A DNA stretch of 64,000 nt from positions 104,883,994 to 104,947,993 of the forward strand of contig CM058233.1 in the NCBI GenBank assembly GCA_030180135.1, given 5' to 3'. The stretch's first letter is position 1, and the number at the start of each line of letters is the position of its first letter. Under the pieces are notes generated by a model. That model was not told the origin of the DNA and ran no database searches. It was given only the letters and a program-made list of their open reading frames with translations. The DNA comes from Orychophragmus violaceus. Taxonomy: Eukaryota > Streptophyta > Magnoliopsida > Brassicales > Brassicaceae. Of this stretch, positions 44,688 through 57,212 are shown piece by piece. Position numbers and translations under genes: made by a program.

Positions 44688-46224
44688 ATGGCGACAAACG
44701 AACCTCCACAGCGCAATCGGAAGGTCGAAGAAATCATCCCAACACCTTTAGAAGATGGTAGGACCTTCTACGTTTTGGAAGAAGGAAAATTTGTCCCTGT
44801 CAACAAGGGAGGAGGAGGTCCCGTGTCTCCCTCGGAATCCGCATCAGACGAGGATGTTGATCCGGTCCAGGAAACCGAGTATTATCGCCAAATTAGGGAA
44901 TCCGACGTAATACTCTTCTTGCTATTCTTATGGATTGCGATTGCGGAACTCCGATTTTTAATTTCTTGAATTGGAAACACACACCTTGATTGATTGTTGC
45001 TATCATTATCTTGTGCTGTGCAGGGATTTGACTTGAACATGTATATTCCAAATGGTTCAATGTTTCCGTATAGATGTGTAGATGATGATGATGAGTATGA
45101 GATTAGCATGTGTGCTAAGATTGGACTTCACTGGTACAATTTTCAAAAGGTAATTTAACTCTCCTGTTGTTTTTTTTTTTGGTATTCCACATCTCCTTGC
45201 TCTTGCTTGTTATGATTAGATCAGTACCTTTGATCAACTGCAGGGCTCAAACTTTCGGTTGTTGCGGTTGGAGAAATATAACTCCATACTCGCCGGAATA
45301 ATCACTTACTATATAACCGCAGACGCTATGGATCCAGCCACCGACTCACGTTTCGTTTTCCAGACTTGTGTTACAAGATGTTCCTGTAATAACAACGAGG
45401 ACTTTAGAATACTGACTCAAGTTTGTAGGATAAAACCAGAAACTCAAGGAGGTTAGTCTGCTTATGGAATCATACCCCAAAACTCATTGTTGATCACTTT
45501 TGCTAGTGCATTTGTTAAGAATAATATGTCTACTCATTTTACATATGTATGTACTGCCTTGGACATTGTTTCAAAAAGATTGTGGAGACGAGCATGACAG
45601 TCTTTGGAATGATGAAGCAATTGATGAATTCTACAAAGGTGATCTAACATGGTTTCATGATGATGCTTTGGTTCAATCTAGTAATAAGCAACATCAGTAT
45701 TACGAGGTAAGAAAGCATATATATCATTATTTGTTGGATATGTTCATTCTCAATGTTTAGGAGTTATAGGCTGTTTTGGGTTTCCTCTCTCAATGTTTGA
45801 TTTGACAGGTTCAAGACTTGGACATTCGAGAAAATGACTGGCTTAATCTATATGCTGAATACGCATTTTTTCCGCTTTGTGAAAATGGCTTGGTATGCTT
45901 TCTGTTTTAAATGATTCGTTACTAATGTAAAAAATCAGTGTTGGTAAATTTTATGCTCTACTTGGTCTTTTTATCTCCCAGACAAAGCTCAAGTTTGGTG
46001 TGCCTCTAGAGATCAAGAAGGTTGTTGTGCAAACTCGTGAAGCCATGGAGCCAAAGGAAAAACTCAAAGCGGAGAATGCAATCTTCTACATCAGCTTCAG
46101 TGACTCTGGTCAGACAGAAGATCACAGAGCCATTGTAAGAAGAACCACAGATGGACGTCCCGGACACGTTTCTCTTTCAGTTAGATGTCTGGTTGAGAAC
46201 TTGTCGAGCACTTCTCTTGACTAA
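44688..46224 (+). CDS. UPF0725 (DUF626) family protein, cystatin/monellin-like fold
   Basis: Six exons (44688-44906, 45024-45149, 45244-45451, 45579-45706, 45809-45892, 45982-46224) join in frame to 335 residues with GT/AG borders. Family landmarks in order are YYRQIRESDGFDLNMYIP, MCAKIGLHWYNFQKGSNF, the Cys-rich middle, WNDEAIDEFYKGDL, NDWLNLYAEYAFF, VVVQTREAMEPKEKLKAENA, IFYISFSDSG and IVRRTTDGRPGHVSL. UPF0725 is an expanded Brassicaceae family (includes EMB2204 of A. thaliana); its biochemical role is not established. The ATG at 44688 gives MATNEPPQ, as in relatives; an in-frame Met lies further upstream but with no family similarity. Fragments of sister genes lie at 25.5-26.7 kb and 47.0 kb. 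Confidence 0.9.
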
Positions 46225-46950
46225 GTTTTGGTCTGAAACATGTTTAGCATAAAGATGTTACAGATTGTATTCTGCTTTTTGGTGTTCCAGTACTTATTAA
46301 CAAAATCTTGTCAAAATAATCATCTTAATTTTAATTATGCATGCATTTTCTTCAAGCTGATTTCCCTTTCTAGCAAAAAAAAGCAACAGATCTTGCTATT
46401 GTTTATTTATCTTCTCCGAATCTCTTGTCAACGAATTTATTTTGATTTTCTGTAACTAGCAATAGTGCTTTTATGAATAATAGTTTTCATTTTCAGACGA
46501 TAAAATAAGCAGTGGTCTTCTGAAATATTTTTTAGAAGATTTAACTATTGTAGTTTGATTATGGCTTTGATTGGTGATGCTTCAAGAAAACGTTAGAAGT
46601 ATACCATTTTTTTATTACCAATCACGAAAACGTTATCAAAAGTTACAGTACAAACGGTTATTCTCATTTACAGTTTTTTTTTGTTACTGATTTCACTAAC
46701 AGCTTTCATTGACAACTTTCACTTACAATTTTGCACTATTCAACCGTTTACCACTTTCGCTAAGTGCTAATATAATTGTTCTTTTTTTTTGTTCAGTAAT
46801 CAGATCCTATATAGATTTGATCCCCCATTTTTTTATTATTACAATAAAGATATCAAAGAATGTTTTTAGATGGGCGCTAAATTAGCCTCAAGTGCATTTC
46901 CATGTTACCTACACAATGTTCCAATATTGGGGTTTGACTCACTATAAATA
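46225..46950. other. UPF0725 3' flank
   Basis: 3' UTR and spacer; part of it matches 26111-26550. Between about 46565 and 46800 there is AT-rich, MITE-like sequence (tttgattggtgatgc at one side) without defined ends. Confidence 0.35.
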
Positions 46951-47115
46951 TGTCTACGAACAGTGAACCACCACAACGCAAAGGTATCACCGAAGAAACC
47001 ACAGCACCACCAGGTAATGGCGGTTTAGCTCCGACAGCAGAATGTTCCACCTCATGAAGATTTGGTTGATTCAATTTTGAAGAAATTGTATTATCGCCAA
47101 ATTCCCGTGCCCGAT
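46951..47115 (+). pseudogene. UPF0725 exon 1 pseudogene
   Basis: It starts MSTNSEPPQRKGITEET, then shifts frame near 47055; the other frame reads HEDLVDSILKKLYYRQIPVPD and ends at a donor-like site. No later exon follows, because Helitron-like sequence begins at 47239. Confidence 0.8.
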
Positions 47116-47238
47116 GTAATATAATATAATTGCCCTAGTGATTTTGATTATCCCAACTATTGATCAATGCGTGATATATTATTGTTTGATAAATTTTACA
47201 CGCATATTATTTGTTACCATTAGAAAATTAGCAGCACA

Positions 47239-48890
47239 CTAGGTTTTGATCCGCGCTTTTATTTTCTTTACAAATTAAATTTTTTTGTTGATTTTGTTAT
47301 TTGTAATTTTTTTAATTTTGCAATCTAATTTTGATTATAGTTGTTTAATTTATATTATGAAAACTGGGTTAATAATTTATATTTTAAAAAGTAAATTATG
47401 TTTTATTTGGAAAGAGGTATATCATAAATATAAAGAGACTAAAATAAAGATCACATTATAAGTTTTAACCCGCATTGTATCATAAGATCATTATTTAGAA
47501 ATAATTTTTATTTAATTCTTTTTTTCTATGAAACAAACACTATATACGTGATATAAGTTTAATCTTTATTTCATTTATCTAAATTATTATTTTATAAAAC
47601 AAACTATATCTACATATAAATTTATTATGCTTTTAATATTTAATAAATAAATATTTTTTTTTTTTAAACCTGGGGGTATCCCGAGCCTATGGAAGGGCTC
47701 AGACTAATCCCCAAGGGGAGGTGCAGCCCATGGATAGACCATCTCTCCGGGTATTCAAATGGGCCCTAAAGCAAGGCCCATATCCATGTGGGTGTCCTTA
47801 AACAAATGTGACTTAGTTTCGCATGGAAGGAGGATCGAACCCGGAACGTGTTAGCGTCCAAGACCCGTCACCAACCACTTGACCACAAGAGCTTGGACTT
47901 AATAAATAAATATTTACAAAAATACAAACAGAATAGTCCATTTACATTTTTATATTTATTTAATTTCTATGTAATTGCAATTGGTTAATTAATCTTTTAA
48001 AAATATTTAATGAGCAAAGTTCGATTTCAATATTTTATAATCGAAACTGGTTAATCTATTTTTAACATGTGTTATAGTGGTTTATATAATTTACAAATTT
48101 GATGGAACAACCCGTTAAAAATTACATTCAAACATAAACTATAATTTGACACATCAAATATTTGTATAATACAAATATTGGAGAATTTTAATATTTTTAT
48201 TAAATTTAAAATATCTCAACTGAAATTATTTAATATACATTTTAACATCGTGCAAAGTTCTTTTTTTAGAAAATTTATTATCAAAAGTGGTTAATTTATT
48301 TTTCAACTTGTTCTTGTAGTGATTTAATATTTTTTCAATTTGATAGAACAACCCGATAAAAAGTGCAATCGTAAAACCATCAATCGTAATATGACATATT
48401 ATATGTTTGAACAATATAAAATATTGACTAATTTAATATTTTAGCAAAGTAAAAATATATCACTCTAACTTTTAGTATTCTAATTTTTAAAATATTTTAT
48501 AAATTAAATTTTAATTTATAGTAATTTATTAATTTTTATAATATTCACATTTAAATAATTATTATGTTAATATACTTGAATTTTGTTTATATTGGTCTAA
48601 ATATAAAGATTTTTCGTTTACTATAGATCACAATGTAATTAAATTATTGTTAAAAATTTTAATATAAAATATGAACATAATAATTAGTTTTCTTAAGAAA
48701 TCAATAAATTAAAAATATTTTGTAATATTTTGATATAATATTTAATACATATTTATATTTCAAACAAAGAATATATAATGAACAAAATGAAAAACTAGTG
48801 AATATTTATGTCGAAATATAATTAAAATGATTTTATAGTAAATTTTAAAATTAAATACGAATTCAATAATTATTTTCATAAGAAAAAAAT
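47239..48890 (-). mobile_element. Helitron-like AT-rich element, interrupted by a SINE
   Basis: On the minus strand the 3' end is a decayed hairpin followed by CTAG at 47239-47242 with host A/T flanks, like the two clear Helitrons. The body matches the AT-rich block at 28880-30160. The 5' end is not identified. Confidence 0.55.
47637..47915 (-). mobile_element. tRNA-derived SINE with long target-site duplication
   Basis: On the minus strand, from about 47898 to 47653: A-box-like TGGTCAAGTGGTTGG, B box GGTTCGATCC (near 47831), a non-tRNA body and an A tail of about 13. It is flanked by TTAATAAATAAATATT at about 47637-47652 and 47899-47914. It lies inside the Helitron-like element. Confidence 0.9.
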
Positions 48891-48905
48891 ATTTTTGAGA
48901 TTTTG

Positions 48906-48910
<5 letters not shown>

Positions 48911-48970
<60 letters not shown>
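48911..48970. repeat. (TA)n microsatellite
   Basis: About 30 TA units without interruption. Confidence 0.95.
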
Positions 48971-48975
<5 letters not shown>

Positions 48976-49289
48976 ATTATATTTGAAACAAAAATAAAAT
49001 ATACTAATCTTTCATTTTTGTGTGGAATTTATAGAATGAGCATTCTATTCCATTACAAAAATATAATTCAAAACAAATAGTAAATCTTTTGTAGAATTGG
49101 CCATACCATATCATTCCATTTCAAAAATTAGTAATCCATTTACCCCAAAAATTAATCCTAAGTCCTAACTACCTTGGCTTAAAAAGATTGTCCATGAGTT
49201 ATCATGAGTCTTGTTAGTGGATCCTAATTAAGAGTCACTAACACGTGTTTGTTTTATATATGAAGAAATTTCCCAGTTTTTTATTTAAC

Positions 49290-52200
49290 TATTCAAACAA
49301 CATATAGAAATGTGTATTTGTTAGTTTTGAAAGGAAGAGATAACAGATGTATGAAAGAGTAGTGATAAAGAGTGGTTTTTTTTTTTTAATATTGATTATA
49401 AGTTTATAAAGTATCAATAACTATTTATACACACATAAAACTTGTTGATCAAGAAAAAGAAACTTGAAGAAAAAGCTTGTATAACTTTGAGGACAAAATA
49501 ATTAAGAAATTTGGGGATAAAACTATTAGATAATCATATTTTCCCACACTCTTTTTTTACTATCTATTACTATTAACGTATTACGTATTGTCTCGTTAAA
49601 AATTTTATAATTAAAAAAATTTAATTGGGACAAAAATCATAATCAGAGAAAAATAGTACAGTAACGTAATCTCCCTCTAAAAGTTGTAGATGATATTTTC
49701 TTCATAAATTTCGCAAATGACATATTTCAATTCTTTGAATATGTTTTCTGAATATTGTAGTAAGAAGCGTCTTTGTGAATAAATATACGGCATTGTCGCT
49801 TGAGTCAGATATATTCGATGTCCACTTCTTAGATTTCACGAGCAATTATGCATAGGTGAAAAACTTCGGCGGAATGTGTTTCGCCCTACCACTCTTGATA
49901 TAGCCGCCCTTAATCTGGGCGATACTTGCTGCATTATCTTCGAACAATTTTATTTGTTCTTTATTCCTGATTATCTCGCTAGCTTCTTGTATATGATGAG
50001 TCACAAATCTCAACCATACACATTTTCGACATGCCTCGTGAAACGTGATTGTCTTCGCATGATTTGAAGAAGTTGATACTACAATTTGTTTTTGAGAACA
50101 CCACGAGATCGATGTTCCTCCCATTGTAAATACATATCCAATTTACGATCAAGCTTTATGTGGATCAAATAAATACCATGCATCTATAAAACCAGCCAAA
50201 CCAAGCACAAAATTTCGAGGATAAAGTAATCCTAAGTCAATCATACATCAGAGATAGCGGAGAATATGTTTTACCCGGTACAATGTATATGCATAGAAGA
50301 TGAAATGTATCTTGCATGAAATTAGTAGCAAATGCTATATCTAGTCTGGTACATTTGAAAGATGCATGAGTGCACATATATCACTAATATATGGTATTTA
50401 TGGACCTAATATTATTTTCAAAAGGTCGAAATAGATCATTGTTAATATTATGCGATCTATTGACCATCAGAGTGCTCAAAGCATTTGCTTTATCCATATT
50501 AAAGCGTTTTAACACCTTGTGGTGTAATTTTATTGATGCATAAATATACCATCTTGGAAACGTCTATTTGAAGCACGAGACAAGATTTTGTCTTTCAATT
50601 ATCTTTCCTTTCATATTCTTCTTTCATATGAATTCTTCAATCATCAATTTCCTTTTGAGTTCCAATGATGTTCAGGTTATTAACATAAACATCAATGATC
50701 ACAAATTCTATGTAGATTTCCCGATAAATACGCAAGGGTATATTGCATTGTTGATAAATCCCTTTTTAATAAAAATCCGCTTAAGTAAATAAAACTTGCG
50801 TCCGTATTTTTTTAATCCGTAAAGTGATCATTGTAACTTGACCGAATAAAATTTCTTAGATTCTTATGGAATATTTGACCCTTCTGGTATCTTGAATCCT
50901 TTTGGGATTTTCATATATATGTTACTATCTAATGATCCATACAAGTATCCAACCACAACATCCATGAAGTACATTTCTAGATTTTTTCATTACCAGATAT
51001 GGTGTTGAAAAGCTTGCTTCTTTGGAGCCCCGTATTAGTTCTCCTTGGCATTGAAAAACTTGCTTCTTTGGAGCCTAGTATTATCTTTGCATTACCAGAT
51101 ATGGTGCTCACGCTTTCGGTGGAGTCTATGATTTTGAGATAGGAGAAATATCGTTCTTCCTTAATGATATTATGGGTTGTAGCATTGTCTGCTAGACTTA
51201 TATCTCCATCATGTTTCTCAATATGTGACATCTTCTGTGTCTAAAGATAAAAATGTATTAACAAAGTTATAAAATATCTTTTCACAAAAAGCATATTACA
51301 CATTATTAAAAATGTTGATAATTTTTGTTACAAAAACATATTATACATAAAAAATTAAGATCTTGTATATATAGTTTTTTTGGCAACTCGTTTAAGGTTC
51401 ATCGATGAGGAAATCTATGACATCCAGATGAGTGTCCTCATTTATGCCGCTAAAGGAAGGACCAATTTCATCATTAAAAAGTTGGTTTCAACATTATTGA
51501 TTGTGGCCTTTTGTGATGCTTGATATAGATCGACGAAGTGCTTTGGTGTACGACATATATGTTCTTAATGCCCTTCCATGCCACATATGTAACAAGCATT
51601 ATTGGTTGGCTTCTTTATTTCACGGCCACCGTCATTTATCTAATTTTTTTTTCTAGTATTGAAATCTCTTCCTTGTCCACGTCTATGATATCGTCCACGA
51701 TCTCGATGCCGCGTCCATGTCTCCGCCCACGATAGTTATCATTATTTATGGATGCTACGACATTCTCTTCACGGAATTGAGCTGATTCAAGTGGACGAGC
51801 CTGATGGTTTAACATCATGAGTTCATTATTTTGCTCTGCTACAATGAAGAACTGCATCAACTCCGAGTAGTGGGTGTAACCTTTTGCATGGTATTGTTGC
51901 TGCAAGATTACATTTCCAGAATGAAATGTGGAGAGTGTTTTCTAAATCATATCATAATCACTTATCTTTTCTCCACTTAATGTTATTCTGGCAATAATTC
52001 CGAAAAAATGCGGAATTACATTCTTCAACATTTTTGTAGTCCATGCATCCATTCATATCCGACTTTTGGTAAGATCATATATTTTTGGTGATCAAACCTA
52101 TCTTTAATTAATTGTGAGAGATCTGATGGATCATCTTTCGTGATGTATTTTTTTTTTAAATTATCATGGAGGTGGTAGCGTAAAAACACCGTGGCATTAG

Positions 52201-53010
52201 CCTTATCCTCATCAGATGTCGTTTCCGGTGGATCAATGGTTTTTAGAAGACTATTTGATCTTAGATGCCATTTTGCATTTGATGTCCATGTCATATAATT
52301 TCTTCCAACGACATCAAGGACAATGATCTCGAGCTTTGCCAAGTTCGACATTATCTATATATGATTAAACCATTTATTATTTCAATTTTATTTTAAAGAA
52401 ATATGGTAAATTTAAACGCATAAATATAAATATGAAATTTAAATACATAACTAAAAAGCGAAATTAAAATAGTTGAGGAGGTAGCACCTACCATAAATTC
52501 AATGAGGAAGTGTAACCTTCTACTCCGTTAAAATCGAATAAAGAAGAGGTTTAACTTATCACACTATAAATTTGATAAAAAAAGATGCTTAACCCACCAC
52601 TCTATAAATATGATCTGAAAAGACATAATTTACTATGTGATTATGATCGTGGAAATATAGCATTTCTGGTATATGAACGGATCGAGAGACAGTGGTGTTG
52701 ATAACATATTATAAATTACTTATATATGAGGAGATATGAATATGTGTTTTCTTGTTTATATATATATTAGTTAATAGTTTTGAGAGGAAAAGATAGTGGA
52801 GGTGTGAAAGAGGAGAAATAAAGAGTTCATTTTATATTTTTTTGTTTTTATATTGGCTATAAATTCACAAGATCAACAACTATTTATACAGACATGAAAC
52901 TTAATGATCAAGAAAAAAAAACTTGAAGAAAAAGCTTGTATAATCTTGGGAACAAAGTTATTGAGAAACTTGGGGATAAATCTATTAAATAATGGTATTT
53001 TATCACAATA
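49290..53010 (-). mobile_element. Decayed Copia retrotransposon with both LTRs
   Basis: Direct repeats at about 49290-49560 and 52735-53010 are LTRs (shared GAAGAAAAAGCTTGTATAA and ATCAACAACTATTTATACA-like text). Between them, on the minus strand, lie gag (52351-52025, MSNLAKLEIIVLDVVGRNY), a nucleic-acid-binding region (51905-51636), a protease-like region (51231-50977), broken reverse transcriptase, and RNase H (50124-49846, SISWCSQKQIVVSTSS). Stops and frameshifts throughout mean it is dead. LTR remnants of the same family sit in other CDA units. Confidence 0.87.
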
Positions 53011-53224
53011 CTTAATTTTTTCTTTTAAGCACTCTTCAACGCACCACTCTCTTGGATAAAGTATAAAGTATAAACTAGTAGAGTAATATTAACTACTTTT
53101 ACGTAATTCTAACCATAGAGCAAATTTGCTTTGAAATGTGGTTTCATGAGTCTTAGTGTATACAGTGACAATCTCGTTTAGATTTTGTAGCTGTGCATGT
53201 GCATGTGGTTTACGTACGAGGTAA

Positions 53225-53731
53225 GAGCATGTGCATTAGTGAAGCCTCTCTCGGAAGGTTCTTAAGTATATTTTATAATTTTTTTTATTTTTTTTTGCAG
53301 CTGAGAAAGAAAAAAATCAAAAAAAGTCAATCATGGGTCGTCACGTCGTATGAACAGTGACGAGCCTGGCTCTTAAAAGCTCTTAAATAAAAGCCGGTTC
53401 TTAACTATTCACTTAAAATATTAATATTTTTTAACTGTTTCTAAGAAACTGTGCCAAGAACTCTTCCTAAGAGCAGATACAATGGAGTATCTTAACACGA
53501 TTTCTTAAACAAAAAATAATAAAATATGATGTGGACTCCATATCTACAGCTAACATACGATCTGTAAAATCCCTAAATAAGAAACCGTATTTATCCTGTA
53601 GCGCTGATGTGGCGGTACAGGATTGATTCTTTTTTTTTTTGCGTATTTAAAAAAAAATTATTAAACAATTTTTTTAGAAATTATGTCGAGAACGCCGTTG
53701 AAGATGCTCTAAACCTCTAATGCACATGGTC
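53225..53731. mobile_element. Tourist-like MITE, outer of a nested pair
   Basis: Ends GAGCATGTGCATTAG and CTAATGCACATGGTC with TAA on both sides (53222-53224 and 53732-53734). The paralogous site in unit B (near 58130, GAGGTAACACACC) is empty. Confidence 0.93.
53471..53709. mobile_element. Tourist-like MITE, inner of a nested pair
   Basis: Ends GAGCAGATACAATGG and GTTGAAGATGCTC with TAA on both sides (53468-53470 and 53710-53712). Confidence 0.9.
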
Positions 53732-54571
53732 TAATACACCATTTAATTAAGCTCAGTATGCACACGTGACACGACGCATCACACACAAATATGAAAATAC
53801 TTTTCCACATATCAATAGTTTAAGCTTGCAATTTCAAATATTTAGTGGAGATATATACGTATTCTATATCGGATTCGTATATAGATAGGAACATAATAAT
53901 GACATTAGTAACGATACTAATTAAAGGTCAAGAGAGTAACCATATGTTGCATGCTACTTTTCATGCATTAGACCACTATCTAGTTTCTACTAAACTACAA
54001 AAATAGTCCTAAAAACACTTCAAATGGTAGTATCTTACATGAGTATCTAACAAATAAATCAATAAAAAATTAGAAAAAATATGAAAGAAAAACTCAAAAT
54101 TTTACTTAAGAAACTCAAAGTTCTCTCAATTAATTAAGAAATTCAAGGTTCTTATTTAGATACCACTTAACATACTTGTCAAAAGATAATTTGATGAATT
54201 GTTTTTTTTAAATTTAAAATTTAATTATAAAACATAATAATATTTTAATGTTTACGACGAGGTACCCTAACAAATGCTTTCAAAAAGATGGCTCACGACT
54301 CAAGTCTTCTTCTTTAAAAACTTTAGAGATCTTAGTAAAAAACTCATATGTCATACGTCACAATCTAACTGGTTTATTATTTTTTGAAAATTAAATATAA
54401 TTTTTTAGTTGAACAAAATACAAAATATTAATATTTTATTGGTAAAAACACTTGAGGGGTTTTAACTTTTAACCATTGTGGGTGACACCTTTTTATTTTA
54501 TTTCTATAGTGTTGCTTGCGTATGTGAATGAAGTAAACACCAATACAAATGAATACGCCGACACACTTCAC

Positions 54572-54580
54572 CTATAAATA
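54572..54580 (+). promoter_or_regulatory. TATA box of the first intact CDA gene
   Basis: CTATAAATA lies about 100 bp upstream of the ATG, in a stretch conserved in all CDA units. The preceding shared block runs from GTGTTGCTTGCGTATG near 54510. Confidence 0.75.
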
Positions 54581-54678
54581 AGTCTAAGACTTTGCTTCTT
54601 CACTTCATACTCATTTCCAATCTCTCTAACATTCGAAATCCCAAAACACGATCCAAAAAAAACAGACAGATCGAGACA

Positions 54679-55593
54679 ATGGCTGTGCCACAGCCCTCAA
54701 GCTTCGTTCTCACTCGCACAGAAGACCGACCCTACTACAACTCGACGGATCTATTTTCGCTGCTCGACCGGAAGGAATCTCTCCGTTTGGCTTCAATCTC
54801 TGGAAATAACGTCGGAGCAGTCGGAATCGGAGTTTCGGGTACCGTCTACTTAGGAATCAATGTCGAACTTCCAGATCTTCCTCTTGACCACTCCATCCAC
54901 GCCGTGCAATTCCTCGTCACAAACCTCGCGCTCAACTCCGAAAAACAACTCCTTCACTTAGCCGTCTCCGCTAAGGATCCCATTTTCGACTCGCCGTGCG
55001 ATCGCTGCTGTCAGTTTCTTCAAGAACTCAAAGATCCTATCATCAAAATCCTGAGAAAGGATCCAGATAAGAAACTAAACGAATACGTGACCCTGAATAG
55101 CCTCCTTCCGCACCCCATAGATCTCCTCTTGAGAGAGGACCGTTATCTTCTCGACGACGAGGATAACAACCTCACCCCCTTGTATCCCGACGAAGGGGTC
55201 CAAATAGATCTACAGTATATAGCTCTAGAGGCGGCCAAGAAATCGTTTGCACCGTACAGCAAGTGTCCGTCGGGAGTGGCCCTGAAGGATCGTTGTGGGA
55301 ATGTGTACAAAGGATGGTACATGGAATCAAATAGGTTAGGGACAGTCCAAGCGCCGTCTCCGTATAACCATGCGAGTTTAGGGCCAGTACAAGCGGCGTT
55401 GGTTGAATTCGTTATAAAAGGAAACACAGAGTTCGATACTATCGTCGAAGCGGCACTGGTGGAGAAGCAAATACCAGAATCTGGTAGCAATCCATACTTT
55501 GCAGAGGTGAGTCAAGAGCAGACGGCGAGGATGATTCTAAAGACTATAGCCCCCCGCTGCGATTTCAAGGTCTTCCATTGCACTAGCCCGTGA
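54679..55593 (+). CDS. Cytidine deaminase-like protein lacking the catalytic Glu
   Basis: This intronless gene encodes 304 residues, the length of plant dimeric two-domain cytidine deaminases. The N-terminal domain has GINVE (about 59-63, ribose binding), HSIHAVQFLVTN and SPCDRCCQFLQE. The zinc ligands His74, Cys107 and Cys110 are present, but the residue two after the His is Val76; active CDAs have Glu there as the proton shuttle. The C-terminal domain (YIALEAAKKSFAPYSKCPSGVALKD, GWYMES, GPVQAALVEFVIKG, VFHC) is the usual non-zinc half. Deamination of cytidine is therefore unlikely, although zinc or nucleoside binding may persist. The start is the Met of MAVPQPSS; an upstream in-frame Met lies before the TATA-proximal leader end and lacks family similarity. 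Corresponds to the tandem CDA cluster of A. thaliana near At4g29570. Confidence 0.92.
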   Translation: MAVPQPSSFVLTRTEDRPYYNSTDLFSLLDRKESLRLASISGNNVGAVGIGVSGTVYLGINVELPDLPLDHSIHAVQFLVTNLALNSEKQLLHLAVSAKDPIFDSPCDRCCQFLQELKDPIIKILRKDPDKKLNEYVTLNSLLPHPIDLLLREDRYLLDDEDNNLTPLYPDEGVQIDLQYIALEAAKKSFAPYSKCPSGVALKDRCGNVYKGWYMESNRLGTVQAPSPYNHASLGPVQAALVEFVIKGNTEFDTIVEAALVEKQIPESGSNPYFAEVSQEQTARMILKTIAPRCDFKVFHCTSP

Positions 55594-56715
55594 AGTTCTT
55601 CTTTGATTAATGTGAGAAATGCTTCAAAATATATAATTCGTAAGATTTGGAAAATTGATGCATATTTTATAAGATGATGATAGAAAAAAAAAAGTAAGGG
55701 AATGTTATAACCCAGTAGGGCTACATTTGTCTTGGCTACTAAACTTGAAGGGTATTAAAATAATTATAATTATTGTCGTGTGAAATGCATTATCGTCTTA
55801 ACATGCATGCATATCTGGTTTTAGTATCTACTTTGTTCTATAACTTACGAGTATCCGATTTTCCAGTCTAAGTTAAATAATTAATATAGAGTTAATATGG
55901 ATTTTCTTTTGGTTTTGCAAAAAAAAAAAAGGTAATGCCTTCGAATGAATCTATATCAAAGAGTAAGGAAAATAGTGATTTTAAAAAATTCAGAATTCAT
56001 AAATCAGTAATTTATAATTATATTTTTTTATAATTTGCATCTATATTATACTCAAAACCATCAAAATGCATGTTAGTAATTAAGAATTAAGACTTATGGG
56101 ATCTCAACCAAGTCCACTCACAGCCACTACTAGATCAATTTTTTTTTTTTTGGCAACATAAATTGAACTTGATATTGGCAATTTAAATGTTATTATATAC
56201 GGTAATCTATATTTCTTTCTAACATATTATCAATAAAAATCACATAAAAATGTAACGTACTCTTTAAAAGTATAACACTATAAAGATGTATGTTAATAAT
56301 GTTAATTTTAATAAACTCATGATATATATATATAATGTAAAAATCACATTACAATTACAAGGAAAAATATAGTCTATTGTTACAGCCATTTAGTTTTGGT
56401 TACTATTCGTATTAAGTCAGCTGACTTTGATTATCATTATTTTTCTTGTAACTGGTATGGTATAACAGAATCTGCTAACATTTTAAACTATAGTCTATGA
56501 ATAAATTGTTTAATTTTTTTTTTATCATTTATCAAACCATTAAAATGAAAATTGTTTAGGGTTAAGACTTGTGAGCCACATTTTTCTATCTATATATTTA
56601 ACTATTTATACGATGCACATGTGATTAATTAACTAAGACTATTGATTCAAGTAATTATAGCTATTTTAAAAACTTTGCATTAAAGTAGTTTGAATTAATT
56701 GAACCAGTAGTCTTA
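55594..56715. repeat. CDA unit A downstream flank
   Basis: It matches the flank after unit B's gene (59958-61200) and, inverted, 33130-36040. It holds one inverse copy of the 150-bp repeat (about 56350-56460). No further gene is seen. Confidence 0.8.
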
Positions 56716-57212
56716 GAGCAGGTACAGCGGTGTTACTCCCGCCGGATTCTTAAAAACATTTTTTATAATTTTTTTTATAGATGCAAAAAAAGAATCAAAA
56801 AAAGACTAATCACGTAACGACACATGGCAGTTACAGATTAAGAATCAGCTCTTAACTAAGGACTTTAGAGCACCCACAATCGTGTTATCGATGTGGGGTT
56901 CTTAACTTCTTTTTTTTAAATCTGGCGAATTTTTTTTTTAAAAAATGGACCAATAGCTACACGCCACGTGACGTAAATAGTGTAAGGATCGGTTCTTATA
57001 TAAAATTTTTAAAAAACAGTTTTTAACTATTCATATGGGCCCCACGTGGAACCCACAATAAATTAATAATATTTGTTAAGGACTCATCCCTTACATAATG
57101 CCGATGGACAAGCTCTTACAGACTCGACTCTTATCTATTGACGTGAGCTCCACAGTATTATATTATTTTTTTCTTAAAAACTCCTCTTTAAAACCCTGCG
57201 CTGGACATGGTC
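56716..57212. mobile_element. Tourist-like MITE, outer of a nested pair
   Basis: Ends GAGCAGGTACAGCGG and CGCTGGACATGGTC with TTA on both sides (56713-56715 and 57213-57215). The paralogous site in unit B (near 61230, AGTAGTCTTAGTTAAG) is empty. Confidence 0.92.
56868..57115. mobile_element. Tourist-like MITE, inner of a nested pair
   Basis: Ends GAGCACCCACAATCG and CGATGGACAAGCTC with TTA on both sides (56865-56867 and 57116-57118). Confidence 0.88.

Noticed and set aside
48895..49080. Frame translating to alternating Ile-Tyr
   Set aside because: Product of the TA microsatellite.
55143..55490. Minus-strand frames opposite the CDA genes (also 59480-59857)
   Set aside because: Shadows of the plus-strand CDA coding sequence, kept by shared ancestry.
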